The notes under the pieces: generated by a model
Databases searched by the model: none
What the model saw: the letters and a program-made list of their open reading frames with translations, nothing else
Told to the model about the DNA's origin: nothing
Shown here: positions 17,479-25,492 of the stretch, piece after piece
Layout of the letters: each line of letters opens with the position of its first letter
Position numbering within the stretch: position 1 is the first letter of the stretch
Made by a program: the position numbers and the translations under genes
Source: an uncultured Caulobacterales bacterium
GTDB taxonomy: Bacteria > Pseudomonadota > Alphaproteobacteria > Caulobacterales > Caulobacteraceae
Length of the DNA: 64,000 bases
Direction of reading: 5' to 3'
Assembly: GCA_903900155.1 (NCBI GenBank)
Contig: CAIUMD010000114.1
Coordinates: 62,001-126,000, forward strand

Positions 17479-20157
17479 GTGACCGTATCGCGACGGGGTT
17501 TGCTGGGGTCTGGTTTGGCGATCCCCGTGGCGATGGGCGGCGCAGGCGTGGCGCAGGCCGCCAGGCCTGCGCCGGCCTTCGCCGACTTCCACTGGCTGGG
17601 CGATACTCCGCCGACCGCGCCCGGCGCGGCGGTGTGGGGCGCACCCTGGCCACGCGGGGCGGTCAAGCCCAAGACGACCCTGACGGCGATCGGCGTCGAC
17701 GGCCAGGCTCTGCCTTTGCAGACCTGGCCCTTGGCCTATTGGCCCGACGGTTCGCTGAAGTGGACGGGGCATGCTCTGGCGGGCGTGGCCAAAGGCTTCC
17801 AGGTCAAGCCGGGCAAACCCATCGCGCCAGCCAAGTCTGTCCAGGTGCGTGAGACGGCTGAGCGGATCGAGGTCGTTGCTGGCGACTTGGTCTGCCGGTT
17901 CGCAAGGACGGGCGGAACGCTGATCGAGAGCGTCAGCCTGGCGGGTCGCGAGACCCTTCGCGGCGGCCGGCTGGTCGCCCTGAGCCAGAACACCCCGCCG
18001 GGCGACCTCTCGCCGCGTGAGACCCAGGTCTTCGACGGCGCGATCGACGCCGTGACCATCGAGCAGCGCGGCCCGGTGCGGGCGGTGGTCCGCTTCGAAG
18101 GCCGCCATCGCGGCGTGGGCCGTGACTGGCTGCCGTTCACCGTCCGTGTCGCGGTCGACGCCGACGGGCGGCTGGCCCTGACCCACAGCTTCGCGTTCGA
18201 CGGCGACGGCAACAAGGACTTCATAGCGGGCCTCGGGATCCGCTTCGACGTCCCGCTGACCGACGAGCTGTATAACCGCCATGTCCGCTTCGCCGGGGAA
18301 GGCGAGGGGATGTGGGGCGAGGCGGTCCGCAACATCCCCGGCTGGCAGCCGACCAAGTTCGCCTTGGCGGCCAAGTTCCAGGACCAGTTGCGCGGCGAGC
18401 GTGTCCCCGACCTGGCTTCGATGGACGCCAAGACCCGCGACCAGCTGCTGACCGTGCCCGCCTGGAACGGCTATCGCCTGTTCCAGGGCGACGCCGACGC
18501 CTTCACGATCGACAAGCGGACCAGCGCCAAGAGCAGCTGGCTGCGCGCCGACCGCGGCGGTCGCGCGCCGGGCTTGGGTTATGTCGGTGGCGTCTCGGGC
18601 GGGGTCGCGTTTGGCCTTCGCCACTTCTGGCAGCGCCATCCGACGGGGCTGGAGATCGACGGCGCGACGACCGACGCCGCCACCCTGACCCTGTGGCTGT
18701 GGTCGCCCCAGGCCGGGGGCATGGACCTGCGCCACTACAGCGACAAGGCCCACGGCCTGGAGATCCAGTACGAGGACGTCGAGGAAGGGCGCTCGACCCC
18801 GATGGGCGTCGCCCGCACCAACCAGATTTTCCTGTGGCCGGTGGCCGCCACGCCGACGCGCGAGACGCTGTCGGGCATGGCCAAGGCGACGACCGATCCG
18901 GCCCTGCCGGTCGCCGCGCCGGCCTACTACCAGGGCGTCGGCGCATTTGGCGGCGTCTTCACCCCGGTCGATCGCTCGACGCCCGCCAAGGCCAAGCTGG
19001 AGGCCGCCCACGAGCGCCTGCTGGGCTTCTACCTGCGCGAGATCGAGCAGCGTTGCTGGTACGGGTTCTGGGACCACGGCGACGTGATGCACACCTACGA
19101 CCAGGACCGGCGCGTCTGGCGCTACGACGTCGGCGGCTATGCCTGGGCCAACAGCGAGCTGGTCCCGGACCTGTGGCTGTGGACGGCCTTCATGCGCACC
19201 GGCCGCGCCGACGTCTTCCGCATGGCCGAGGCCATGACCCGCCACACCGGCGAGGTCGACGTCCACCACCTGGGCCCGTTGAAGGGCCTGGGCTCGCGGC
19301 ACAATGTCAGCCACTGGGGCGACGGGGCCAAGGAGGCGCGGATCAGCCAATCGCTGCTGCGCCGTCACTACTATTACCTGACCGCCGACGAACGGACCGG
19401 CGACCTGATGGCCGACCTCTATGACGGCGACCACGCGCTGCTGGCGGTGAACCCGGTCCGCAAGGTCGCGGCCAAGACCAACTATCCGACCCAAGCGCGC
19501 AGCGGCCCCGACTGGTTCGCGTTCGCCAGCAACTGGCTGGTGGCCTGGGAGCGCACCGGCGACACCAAGTGGCGGGACAAGATCGTCAAGGGCCTGGACG
19601 CCATCGCGGGCTCGTCCCATGGCATGTTCACCGGCCCGCCGTTCGGCTATGACCCGGCGACGGCGACCCTGTACGATCTCGGCAGCGCCTTCACCACCAG
19701 CTACCACCTGGTGACGATCATGGGCGGGGCCGAGTTCGTGTTCGAGCTGGACGGGCTGATCGACGATCCGGCCTGGAGCAAGGCTTGGACCCGCTTCTGC
19801 GCCTACTACAACGCGCCCCTGGCCGAGCGTCAGGCGGCGCTGGGACCGGCGGCCATCGACCGCCACTTCGCCTATCCCGCCTGGCATGCCCGCCTGACGG
19901 CCTGGGCGGCGGTGAAGCTGAAGGATCCGGTGCTGGCCAAGCGGGCCTGGACCGAGTTCCTGGCCAAGACCAAGACGGGCCAGGAAAACAGTCCCGAGCC
20001 GATCACCCGCGTGACCGGGCCGTCGGTGCTCAATCCCATCGACGAGATGCACGGCGTCTCGACCAACCAGTCGGCGCAATGGGCGCTGAACCTGTTCGAG
20101 CTGCTGGCCCTGGTCGGCGACGCGGCGCCGGAGGCTCTACCGGCCGGTTGGGAATAG
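17479..20157 (+). CDS. PL26-like exo-rhamnogalacturonan lyase (YetA/PcRGLX type)
   Basis: The GTG start at 17479 gives 892 residues beginning with a twin-arginine-like leader (SRRGLLG, then a hydrophobic run to about residue 28, AQAA). The body matches the PcRGLX/YetA layout: an N-terminal domain with FHWLGDTPPTAP and WPDGSLKWTGHA, a central beta domain, and a large alpha/alpha barrel with WYGFWDHGDVMHTYD, WRYDVGGYAWANSE and HNVSHWGDGAKEARIS. Length is as expected for the family. It releases unsaturated disaccharides from the chain end of rhamnogalacturonan I. It is 17 bp after the receptor gene. The last 21 bp overlap the convergent DUF6250-type gene. Confidence 0.85.
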   Translation: MTVSRRGLLGSGLAIPVAMGGAGVAQAARPAPAFADFHWLGDTPPTAPGAAVWGAPWPRGAVKPKTTLTAIGVDGQALPLQTWPLAYWPDGSLKWTGHALAGVAKGFQVKPGKPIAPAKSVQVRETAERIEVVAGDLVCRFARTGGTLIESVSLAGRETLRGGRLVALSQNTPPGDLSPRETQVFDGAIDAVTIEQRGPVRAVVRFEGRHRGVGRDWLPFTVRVAVDADGRLALTHSFAFDGDGNKDFIAGLGIRFDVPLTDELYNRHVRFAGEGEGMWGEAVRNIPGWQPTKFALAAKFQDQLRGERVPDLASMDAKTRDQLLTVPAWNGYRLFQGDADAFTIDKRTSAKSSWLRADRGGRAPGLGYVGGVSGGVAFGLRHFWQRHPTGLEIDGATTDAATLTLWLWSPQAGGMDLRHYSDKAHGLEIQYEDVEEGRSTPMGVARTNQIFLWPVAATPTRETLSGMAKATTDPALPVAAPAYYQGVGAFGGVFTPVDRSTPAKAKLEAAHERLLGFYLREIEQRCWYGFWDHGDVMHTYDQDRRVWRYDVGGYAWANSELVPDLWLWTAFMRTGRADVFRMAEAMTRHTGEVDVHHLGPLKGLGSRHNVSHWGDGAKEARISQSLLRRHYYYLTADERTGDLMADLYDGDHALLAVNPVRKVAAKTNYPTQARSGPDWFAFASNWLVAWERTGDTKWRDKIVKGLDAIAGSSHGMFTGPPFGYDPATATLYDLGSAFTTSYHLVTIMGGAEFVFELDGLIDDPAWSKAWTRFCAYYNAPLAERQAALGPAAIDRHFAYPAWHARLTAWAAVKLKDPVLAKRAWTEFLAKTKTGQENSPEPITRVTGPSVLNPIDEMHGVSTNQSAQWALNLFELLALVGDAAPEALPAGWE

Positions 20158-20823
20158 CCGGAACACCTCGAACTGGCGGACCCGCAGGTGGCTCTGCGTG
20201 GTTCGCAGGCCGAACCAGCCGCGTGTGTAGGGCTCCGGGTCCTGGTGCGCGAACAGCCGCCGGCCGTCGCTCCAGTATTCGATGCGCTGGCCGTCGGCGA
20301 TCAGCCGCACGGCGGTCCAGCGGTTGGGCGTCAGCAGCTCTTCGGCGGCCGAATGGTCGTGCTGCGGCAGCATCGGACGATCGCCGGCCCGCCCGACGTA
20401 GCGCCGAAATCGGGTGCTGGTGTTCGAATTGCCGCCCTGACCGACATAGTAGGTCTTCAGCGTGTCGTAGTCGGCGAAGGCGCCCGAGCGCGGATGGTCC
20501 AGCGGCGAGCCGCCACCGGCCTCGCGCGCCATCCAGAAGCAGTTCAGGTCGCTGACGCGGTCGAGCGCGCCGCCCGCCGACACCGCCTGGGCCTGGTAGG
20601 TGATGGCCACGGGGCCGACCAGTTCGGGTTTGAACCAGGCCGTGAAGCCGGCCGGGGCGGCGATGTCGAGTACGCCGTCCCTGGTGGTCACGGTCGCCGG
20701 CTTCTCGGCTTCGATCGTCCAGCGCTTCGGGTCGTGGAAGTCGTCGGCATGCAGCCGCTTGCCCTGGCCCGCGAACGGCGTGGCGGCCAGGCCGGCGAGT
20801 AGGGCGCGGCGATCCAGGATCAT
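20137..20823 (-). CDS. DUF6250-type concanavalin-fold protein
   Basis: A 228-residue protein from the ATG at 20823, which overlaps the GH28 stop as ATGA. The leader ILDRRALLAGLAATPFA resembles a Tat-type signal and is nearly the same as the leader of the acetylesterase at 23145-24368. The remainder is rich in beta strands with RVSDLNCFWMA, GGNSNTSTRFRRY and YWSDGRRLF, as in jelly-roll families placed beside pectin enzymes; I recognise it as DUF6250 from memory. No catalytic role is known to me. Probably periplasmic and accessory to the pectinases. Confidence 0.72.
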   Translation of the reverse strand: MILDRRALLAGLAATPFAGQGKRLHADDFHDPKRWTIEAEKPATVTTRDGVLDIAAPAGFTAWFKPELVGPVAITYQAQAVSAGGALDRVSDLNCFWMAREAGGGSPLDHPRSGAFADYDTLKTYYVGQGGNSNTSTRFRRYVGRAGDRPMLPQHDHSAAEELLTPNRWTAVRLIADGQRIEYWSDGRRLFAHQDPEPYTRGWFGLRTTQSHLRVRQFEVFRLFPTGR

Positions 20824-22202
20824 GCGTCGGCCTCGCGGACGTTCTCGAACAGCTGCTCGGGGCGGGCGTCCGGGGTCGTGGTCTCGATGACCAGGTTGTC
20901 GATCCTGAGGCCGTCGACATGCCGCGCCCACAGGCCGTGGACGGGGGAGGGGCCGAACATGCTCGGCTCGGGATAGGCCTGCGGCAGGTCGCCCGGCCGC
21001 CGCTCCGCCCACTCCGCCGGCCCGCCGCCGCGATAGGACAGGCGGATGTTCGACAGGGTCACATCGCGGATCGGCGAGTCCGGCAAGCCCGCCATCGTGG
21101 CGGCGTAGTCGGGCAGGACGTCGAAGGCTTCGATGTCGCGCAGCACGATGTTGCGCATCGCCCCCAGCGGCGTGCCCTCCGGTCCCCGCCGCCGGTCGCC
21201 GACCCGCAGGAAGATCGGAGCGGTGGTCACCTCCTGCAGGTGCAGGCGCTCGCAGACGATGTTCTCCATCGTCCCGCCGTCCACGACCTCCAGCGCCAGG
21301 CCCCGCGAGCGGGAGAAGCGGCAATCGCGGATGATCACGTCCTTGAAGCCGCCGTTGGACTCGGTGCCCAGCTTGATGCGGCCAGTGACGCGGTCCTGGT
21401 CGGGCGAGACCAGCTGGATCCGGCCGAAGGTCCCGTCCAGCATCGTGCCGAGGTCGAAGCCGCTGACCTCGCAGTGCTCGACGACGACGTCCTGGGTCGG
21501 GATCAACTCGCCCAGCGCCAGGGAGCTCTTCAGCACGATGGCGTCGTCGTTGGGCGTGTTCACCCGGCAGCCGCTGACCAGCACCCGGCGGCAGGCGTCG
21601 ATGTCCAGGCCGTCGCGGTTGGTGTCGACGATCAGGTCGCGCAGGGTCAGGTCCTCGCAGCCCGTGGCCAGCACCGCGAAGTGGCCGCCCTGGAAGATCG
21701 TCAGGCCCTCGATCCGCGCCCGCCTGGCGCGCTTGAGGGCGATGGCCTTGTTGCCGAGGCCCGCCATGGCCTCGACCTGGGGCGACAGCTCGGCCATAGC
21801 CTCGGCCGACAGCCCGGCCATGCTGAGCGGGAACTCGCCGGCCTGCTTCTTCCAGCGCGAGCCGGGGCCTTCGCGGGTCAGGCCGGCGCCGTCGATGCGG
21901 CCGGGGCCCAGGATGGCGACGTCCTCAACGTCCTCGCCCCAGATCAGGCTGTTGCGCCAGTGGCTGTGTCCGAAGTCCTGCCACAGGTCGTGCGGATTGG
22001 GCTCGGCGGCGTCATAGGTCCCGCCGTGCAGGCCCGGATCGGCGGCCTCCAGCACGCTGCCTTCGTCCAGCTTCAGGATCACGCCGCTGAGCAGGCGGAT
22101 CGAGAACGACAGGTGGCGACCGGCCGGCAGCACGACCTCGCCGCCGCCCCGTGCGTGGGCGCCGGCGATGGCGGCGTTGATCGAGTCAGTCGCCAGCGTC
22201 AC
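20820..22202 (-). CDS. GH28 polygalacturonase-like glycosidase
   Basis: The GTG at 22202 overlaps the upstream esterase stop as GTGA and gives 460 residues. The right-handed beta-helix family motifs are visible: DTNRDGLDID, NTPNDDAIVLKSS (catalytic Asp pair) and GRIKLGTES (the RIK substrate site). The GHG motif of typical polygalacturonases is replaced by GFDLGTM, as in some exo-acting or rhamnogalacturonan members. No signal peptide is present from this start, and any earlier start would run through the esterase gene. The enzyme may therefore be cytoplasmic and act on imported oligomers, unlike its exported neighbours. Confidence 0.85.
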   Translation of the reverse strand: MTLATDSINAAIAGAHARGGGEVVLPAGRHLSFSIRLLSGVILKLDEGSVLEAADPGLHGGTYDAAEPNPHDLWQDFGHSHWRNSLIWGEDVEDVAILGPGRIDGAGLTREGPGSRWKKQAGEFPLSMAGLSAEAMAELSPQVEAMAGLGNKAIALKRARRARIEGLTIFQGGHFAVLATGCEDLTLRDLIVDTNRDGLDIDACRRVLVSGCRVNTPNDDAIVLKSSLALGELIPTQDVVVEHCEVSGFDLGTMLDGTFGRIQLVSPDQDRVTGRIKLGTESNGGFKDVIIRDCRFSRSRGLALEVVDGGTMENIVCERLHLQEVTTAPIFLRVGDRRRGPEGTPLGAMRNIVLRDIEAFDVLPDYAATMAGLPDSPIRDVTLSNIRLSYRGGGPAEWAERRPGDLPQAYPEPSMFGPSPVHGLWARHVDGLRIDNLVIETTTPDARPEQLFENVREADA

Positions 22203-23155
22203 GCGTAGAGGCCGTGGCGCTTGAAGAACGTATCCAGCGCGCCGGTCCACGGCGCCAGCTGGCCGTTCGGGGTCTTCAAGCCAAAGCCGTGGCCGCCGAC
22301 TTCTTCCAGGTGCATCTCGACCGGGATCTTCTTGGCCCGCAGGGCCTGCCACATCAGTACGCTGTTCTCGACCGGCACGGTCTTGTCGTCGGCCGCGGCG
22401 GTGATGAAGGTCGGTGGGGCGTCGGCCGGCACGCCGATCTCGGCCGAGATCGCCTGGCGTTGGGCGTCGGTCGGGTTGGCGCCCAAGAGCTCCTTCAGCG
22501 AACCGCCGTGGGCGTAGGGCAAGGTCCCGGTGATCACCGGATAGAACAGGCCCGTCGCGAACGGCCGGGTCGGCAGCGTGTCGGCCTCGTCCACGGGCGC
22601 GTAGGTGTCGCGGTTGAACTGGGTGGCCAGGCGCGCGGCGACGTGGCCGCCGGCCGAGAACCCCAGGGCCGCGACCTTGGCCGGATCGACGCCCAGCGAG
22701 GCGGCGCGGGCCCGGATCAGGCGCATGGCTCGCTGGGCGTCCTGCAGCGAGACGTCCGGCCCGGCCGCCCAGCCGTCGGCGGGCAGGCGGTAGTCCATGG
22801 CGAAGACCGTGACGCCCAGGCTCAGCAGCCAGGCGTCGATCGGCCCGCCGGTCTTGCGCGTCGCCACCCGGCGATAGCCGCCGCCGGGGATCATCAGCGC
22901 CGCCGCGCCGTTCGGCTTGGCCGGGCGGCGCAAGGTCAGCCAGGGCTTGGTGATGTTCAGGAAGGCGGTGTCGTTGGGATCGCCGCCGGGCGTGCGCAGG
23001 ATCACCTGCTCGGTGACGGAGACCTTCTCACCGCCGGGCGCGCCCTTGGGCCATAGGTCGACGATGTCCAGCGGGGTTTCGGCGGCTCGCACCAGAGCCG
23101 GAGAGGCCGCGAGGCCGGCGGCGAGGCCCAGCAGGGTGCGGCGATCAGTTTCCAC
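22199..23155 (-). CDS. Alpha/beta-hydrolase carbohydrate esterase
   Basis: From the GTG at 23155 the product has 318 residues. It begins with a Tat-like leader (DRRTLLGLAAGLAASP). The fold is that of BD-FAE/acetyl-xylan-esterase-type hydrolases: oxyanion region MIPGGGYR, nucleophile elbow GFSAGGHVAA, the acid in AADDKTVPVENS, and the catalytic His in EVGGHGFGLK. In this cluster it is likely to deacetylate pectin. It overlaps the preceding acetylesterase gene by 11 bp and the GH28 gene by 4 bp. The precise ester substrate is not readable from sequence. Confidence 0.82.
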   Translation of the reverse strand: METDRRTLLGLAAGLAASPALVRAAETPLDIVDLWPKGAPGGEKVSVTEQVILRTPGGDPNDTAFLNITKPWLTLRRPAKPNGAAALMIPGGGYRRVATRKTGGPIDAWLLSLGVTVFAMDYRLPADGWAAGPDVSLQDAQRAMRLIRARAASLGVDPAKVAALGFSAGGHVAARLATQFNRDTYAPVDEADTLPTRPFATGLFYPVITGTLPYAHGGSLKELLGANPTDAQRQAISAEIGVPADAPPTFITAAADDKTVPVENSVLMWQALRAKKIPVEMHLEEVGGHGFGLKTPNGQLAPWTGALDTFFKRHGLYA

Positions 23156-24368
23156 GCGGAATCTCTTGGCTGGACGCCGCACTGGCGGGCACGGTGAAGG
23201 TGTCGGGCGAGGGCGGCCTGGCCGGATCGAAGACCGGCAGGTCCGGAACCAGATGGGCGGCCAAGTCGGGCATACTGGCCCGGATGCCCTCGACCACGCA
23301 GCGGGCCAGCTGATAGGCGCCGTAGTTGTTGTGGTGGGTGGCGTCCTTGCCGCCGTCGTTGAAGGCCTTCCAGGCGTTGTCGGGGCCGAGGGCCTCATAG
23401 AAGGCCGCGCTCATCGTGTGCAAGTCGATCAGCGGCGCGTTCAGGGCCTGGGCCGTCTCGCGCACCGCCTGCGGATAGTCGCCGTGGGTGTTCACGATCT
23501 TGCCCGCGGCGTCGAACTTGCGCCGGTGCATCGAGGTCACCAGAACGGGCGTCGCGCCGCGCAGCCGGGCCTCGCCGACATAGGCGCGGAGGTAGTCGCG
23601 ATAGGTGGTGGCGGCCTCGACATAGGTCTGGGGCCATTGCTGCTTTTGGTCATTGTGGCCGAACTGGATCAGCAGCCAGTCGCCGCGCTTGATCTTGCTC
23701 AGGATCTTGTCGAAGCGGCGCTCGACCAGGAAGGCCTTCAAGGTCTCGCCGGACTCGGCCTGGTTGGACACCGACAGGTCGGGCTTGAAGAAGCGCGGCA
23801 ACATCTGGCCCCAACCGGCGGCGGGCTCGAAGCGCTGGTCGGTAACGGTGGAGTCGCCGGCCAGATATACGGTCGGGACCGTGACGGCCTCGATCTTCAG
23901 CCGGCGCACGGCGGCGGTGGGGCCGCAGAACTCCAGGGTCAGCTTGTCGTCCCAGTCATAGCTGCCGTTCTCGCGGGCGTTCAGGGCCACGCGCTTGCCG
24001 CCGGGGGCGTTGGCCGGCGGCGGGGCGAGTTCAGGCCGGCGGACATTGACGACGATGGTTCGGGTCTCGATCTTGCGAGCCCCGACGCGGACGGTTTCCA
24101 GCATCAGTCGCCGGGACTCGGCCTTGACCGTCGTCTCGGACGCCTTGTCGCCGCCCAGGTCCAGCGTGATCCGATAGTCGCCCTCGGGGACCTTCACCGA
24201 GAACAGGCGGCCTGGGCCCGGCTCGAAGCCGTGGCCGACCGCGGGGTCATAAGGCCCGATGGATGTGGTGCTGAAATCGAAGGCCCACACGGGGGCGTCT
24301 TCCCTCGCGAGCGCGGCGCTCGGCGCAAGAACGAGGCCAGCCAGCAGCGTGCGCCGATCCAGGATCAT
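23145..24368 (-). CDS. GDSL/SGNH rhamnogalacturonan acetylesterase (CE12-like), second copy
   Basis: A 407-residue protein, longer than the first copy because an N-terminal beta domain (residues about 25-165) precedes the SGNH domain. The leader ILDRRTLLAGLVLAPSAALA looks Tat-like. SGNH blocks: VYLAGDSTVTDQ with the nucleophile Ser, NQAESGETLKAF, IQFGHNDQKQ, and a C-terminal KDATHHNNYGA that supplies the catalytic His region. The extra N-terminal domain is typical of bacterial RhgT/YesY-like enzymes. It is the first gene of a four-gene left-running operon with esterase, GH28 and the DUF6250-type gene. Confidence 0.87.
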   Translation of the reverse strand: MILDRRTLLAGLVLAPSAALAREDAPVWAFDFSTTSIGPYDPAVGHGFEPGPGRLFSVKVPEGDYRITLDLGGDKASETTVKAESRRLMLETVRVGARKIETRTIVVNVRRPELAPPPANAPGGKRVALNARENGSYDWDDKLTLEFCGPTAAVRRLKIEAVTVPTVYLAGDSTVTDQRFEPAAGWGQMLPRFFKPDLSVSNQAESGETLKAFLVERRFDKILSKIKRGDWLLIQFGHNDQKQQWPQTYVEAATTYRDYLRAYVGEARLRGATPVLVTSMHRRKFDAAGKIVNTHGDYPQAVRETAQALNAPLIDLHTMSAAFYEALGPDNAWKAFNDGGKDATHHNNYGAYQLARCVVEGIRASMPDLAAHLVPDLPVFDPARPPSPDTFTVPASAASSQEIPRGN

Positions 24369-24440
24369 GCCGCCTCCCTATCGCGTGCAGAGTCCGGCAA
24401 CCTTGGTAACGCCGCCGGGGGAGGGGTTCAATGTCAAAAT

Positions 24441-24457
24441 ACAGGATATTATCCTGT
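24441..24457. promoter_or_regulatory. Perfect 17-bp palindrome in the pectinase promoter
   Basis: ACAGGATA, one central base, then TATCCTGT. This 8-bp-arm palindrome lies in an AT-rich patch (24431-24460) upstream of the left-running esterase/GH28 operon, 73 bases before its ATG. Its size and place suggest an operator for a LacI- or GntR-type repressor, but no such gene is in the window. The stretch 24369-24490 contains no gene. Confidence 0.5.
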
Positions 24458-24490
24458 TATGTGGGATCGCTGACTGACGCCCTCCGGCGA

Positions 24491-25492
24491 TCAGGCGGCA
24501 GCGGCCTCCGGGGTAATGGCCGGGGCGCGGGTCATGCGCCACAGCACCAGGCCGACGCCGCCCAAGGTCAGCTCGCGCAGGCGGCGCAGCAGCGACAGGG
24601 CCAGGGCTTGGTCGGGCTGCAGGCCCATGGCGCCGCCCAGCAGCAGGTAGCCGCCTTCCTGCACGCCCAAGGCGCCGGGAATGGCGAAGCCGACGACCTT
24701 GGCCGTCTGGGCCAGGCCCTCGACGATCAGGGCCTGCAGCAGGGTGGGGTTCAGGCCCAGGGCCCACATCGAGACATAGGTCTCAAAGGCGCCGGCGATC
24801 CAGGCGGCCATGTGCCAGGCCCAGGAGGCGAACAGGTTCCGGCGCTGGCGGCCGATGCCCCGGAAGGCCTCGCCCAGCGCGCCGACCTGGCCGGCCACGG
24901 CGGTCCAGCGCTGCGAGAACTGGCCTAGTCGCCGGCCCACCCCGGCCCGGTGAGCGACATAGGCGCTGGCGGCGATGGCCGCGACGATGCCGACGAGCGC
25001 GAGGCCCGCCTGGGCCAGGCGCGGGTCGTGCAGGGTGACCATGGCCACGATCAGGCTGGCCAGGACGAACATCACCAGGCCTACCGTGCCGGCCAGCACG
25101 TCGACGATGCAACTGGCGGTGGCCTCGGCCAGGGTCAGGCCATTGCGGGCCGACAGCTTGGCCCGCACGACGTCGCCGCCGACCTGGGCGACGGGCAGCA
25201 GGGCGTTGACGGCTTCCTTGATGAAGCGGGCGCGGAACAGGAATGACAGGGGCGGCCGGCGATCCGGCGGCAGCAGCACCTGCCAGCTGACCGTGGCCAG
25301 GAAGGTGACGGGCAGGTGGGCGGCGATGACGATCAGCGCCTGCCAGCCCACCTGGGCCAGGATCTCGCGCACCGCGCCGACGCCGTGGGTCGCCAGCATG
25401 ACCGCCAGCAGCCCGACGCCGATCGTCAGCAGCCAACCCCTGAGCGGTGAGGCCTTTTTCTCGACCTCAATCTCCTTGTTTTCTGGCGTCAT
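24491..25492 (-). CDS. Lysylphosphatidylglycerol-synthase-TM-like integral membrane protein
   Basis: A 333-residue protein with about eight hydrophobic segments and the UPF0104/AglD2-type pattern: LPVTFLATVSWQVLLP, FIKEAVNALLPVAQVGGD (the conserved Asn-Pro-Gly-like loop region), and PGALGVQEGGYLLLGG near the C-terminus. Members include the flippase-like part of MprF and HpnL-like proteins from hopanoid loci. A role in moving a polyprenyl- or glyco-lipid across the inner membrane is plausible. The ATG overlaps the glycosyltransferase stop by 4 bp, so the two probably work on one product. The substrate is unknown. Confidence 0.8.
   Translation of the reverse strand: MTPENKEIEVEKKASPLRGWLLTIGVGLLAVMLATHGVGAVREILAQVGWQALIVIAAHLPVTFLATVSWQVLLPPDRRPPLSFLFRARFIKEAVNALLPVAQVGGDVVRAKLSARNGLTLAEATASCIVDVLAGTVGLVMFVLASLIVAMVTLHDPRLAQAGLALVGIVAAIAASAYVAHRAGVGRRLGQFSQRWTAVAGQVGALGEAFRGIGRQRRNLFASWAWHMAAWIAGAFETYVSMWALGLNPTLLQALIVEGLAQTAKVVGFAIPGALGVQEGGYLLLGGAMGLQPDQALALSLLRRLRELTLGGVGLVLWRMTRAPAITPEAAAA

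Noticed and set aside
13634..17653. A 1339-codon open frame antisense to the TonB-dependent receptor
   Set aside because: It mirrors the receptor gene codon pattern in GC-rich DNA, is Arg/Gly/Val-rich with no recognisable domain, and lacks a ribosome site. The receptor on the plus strand has a signal peptide and plug domain.
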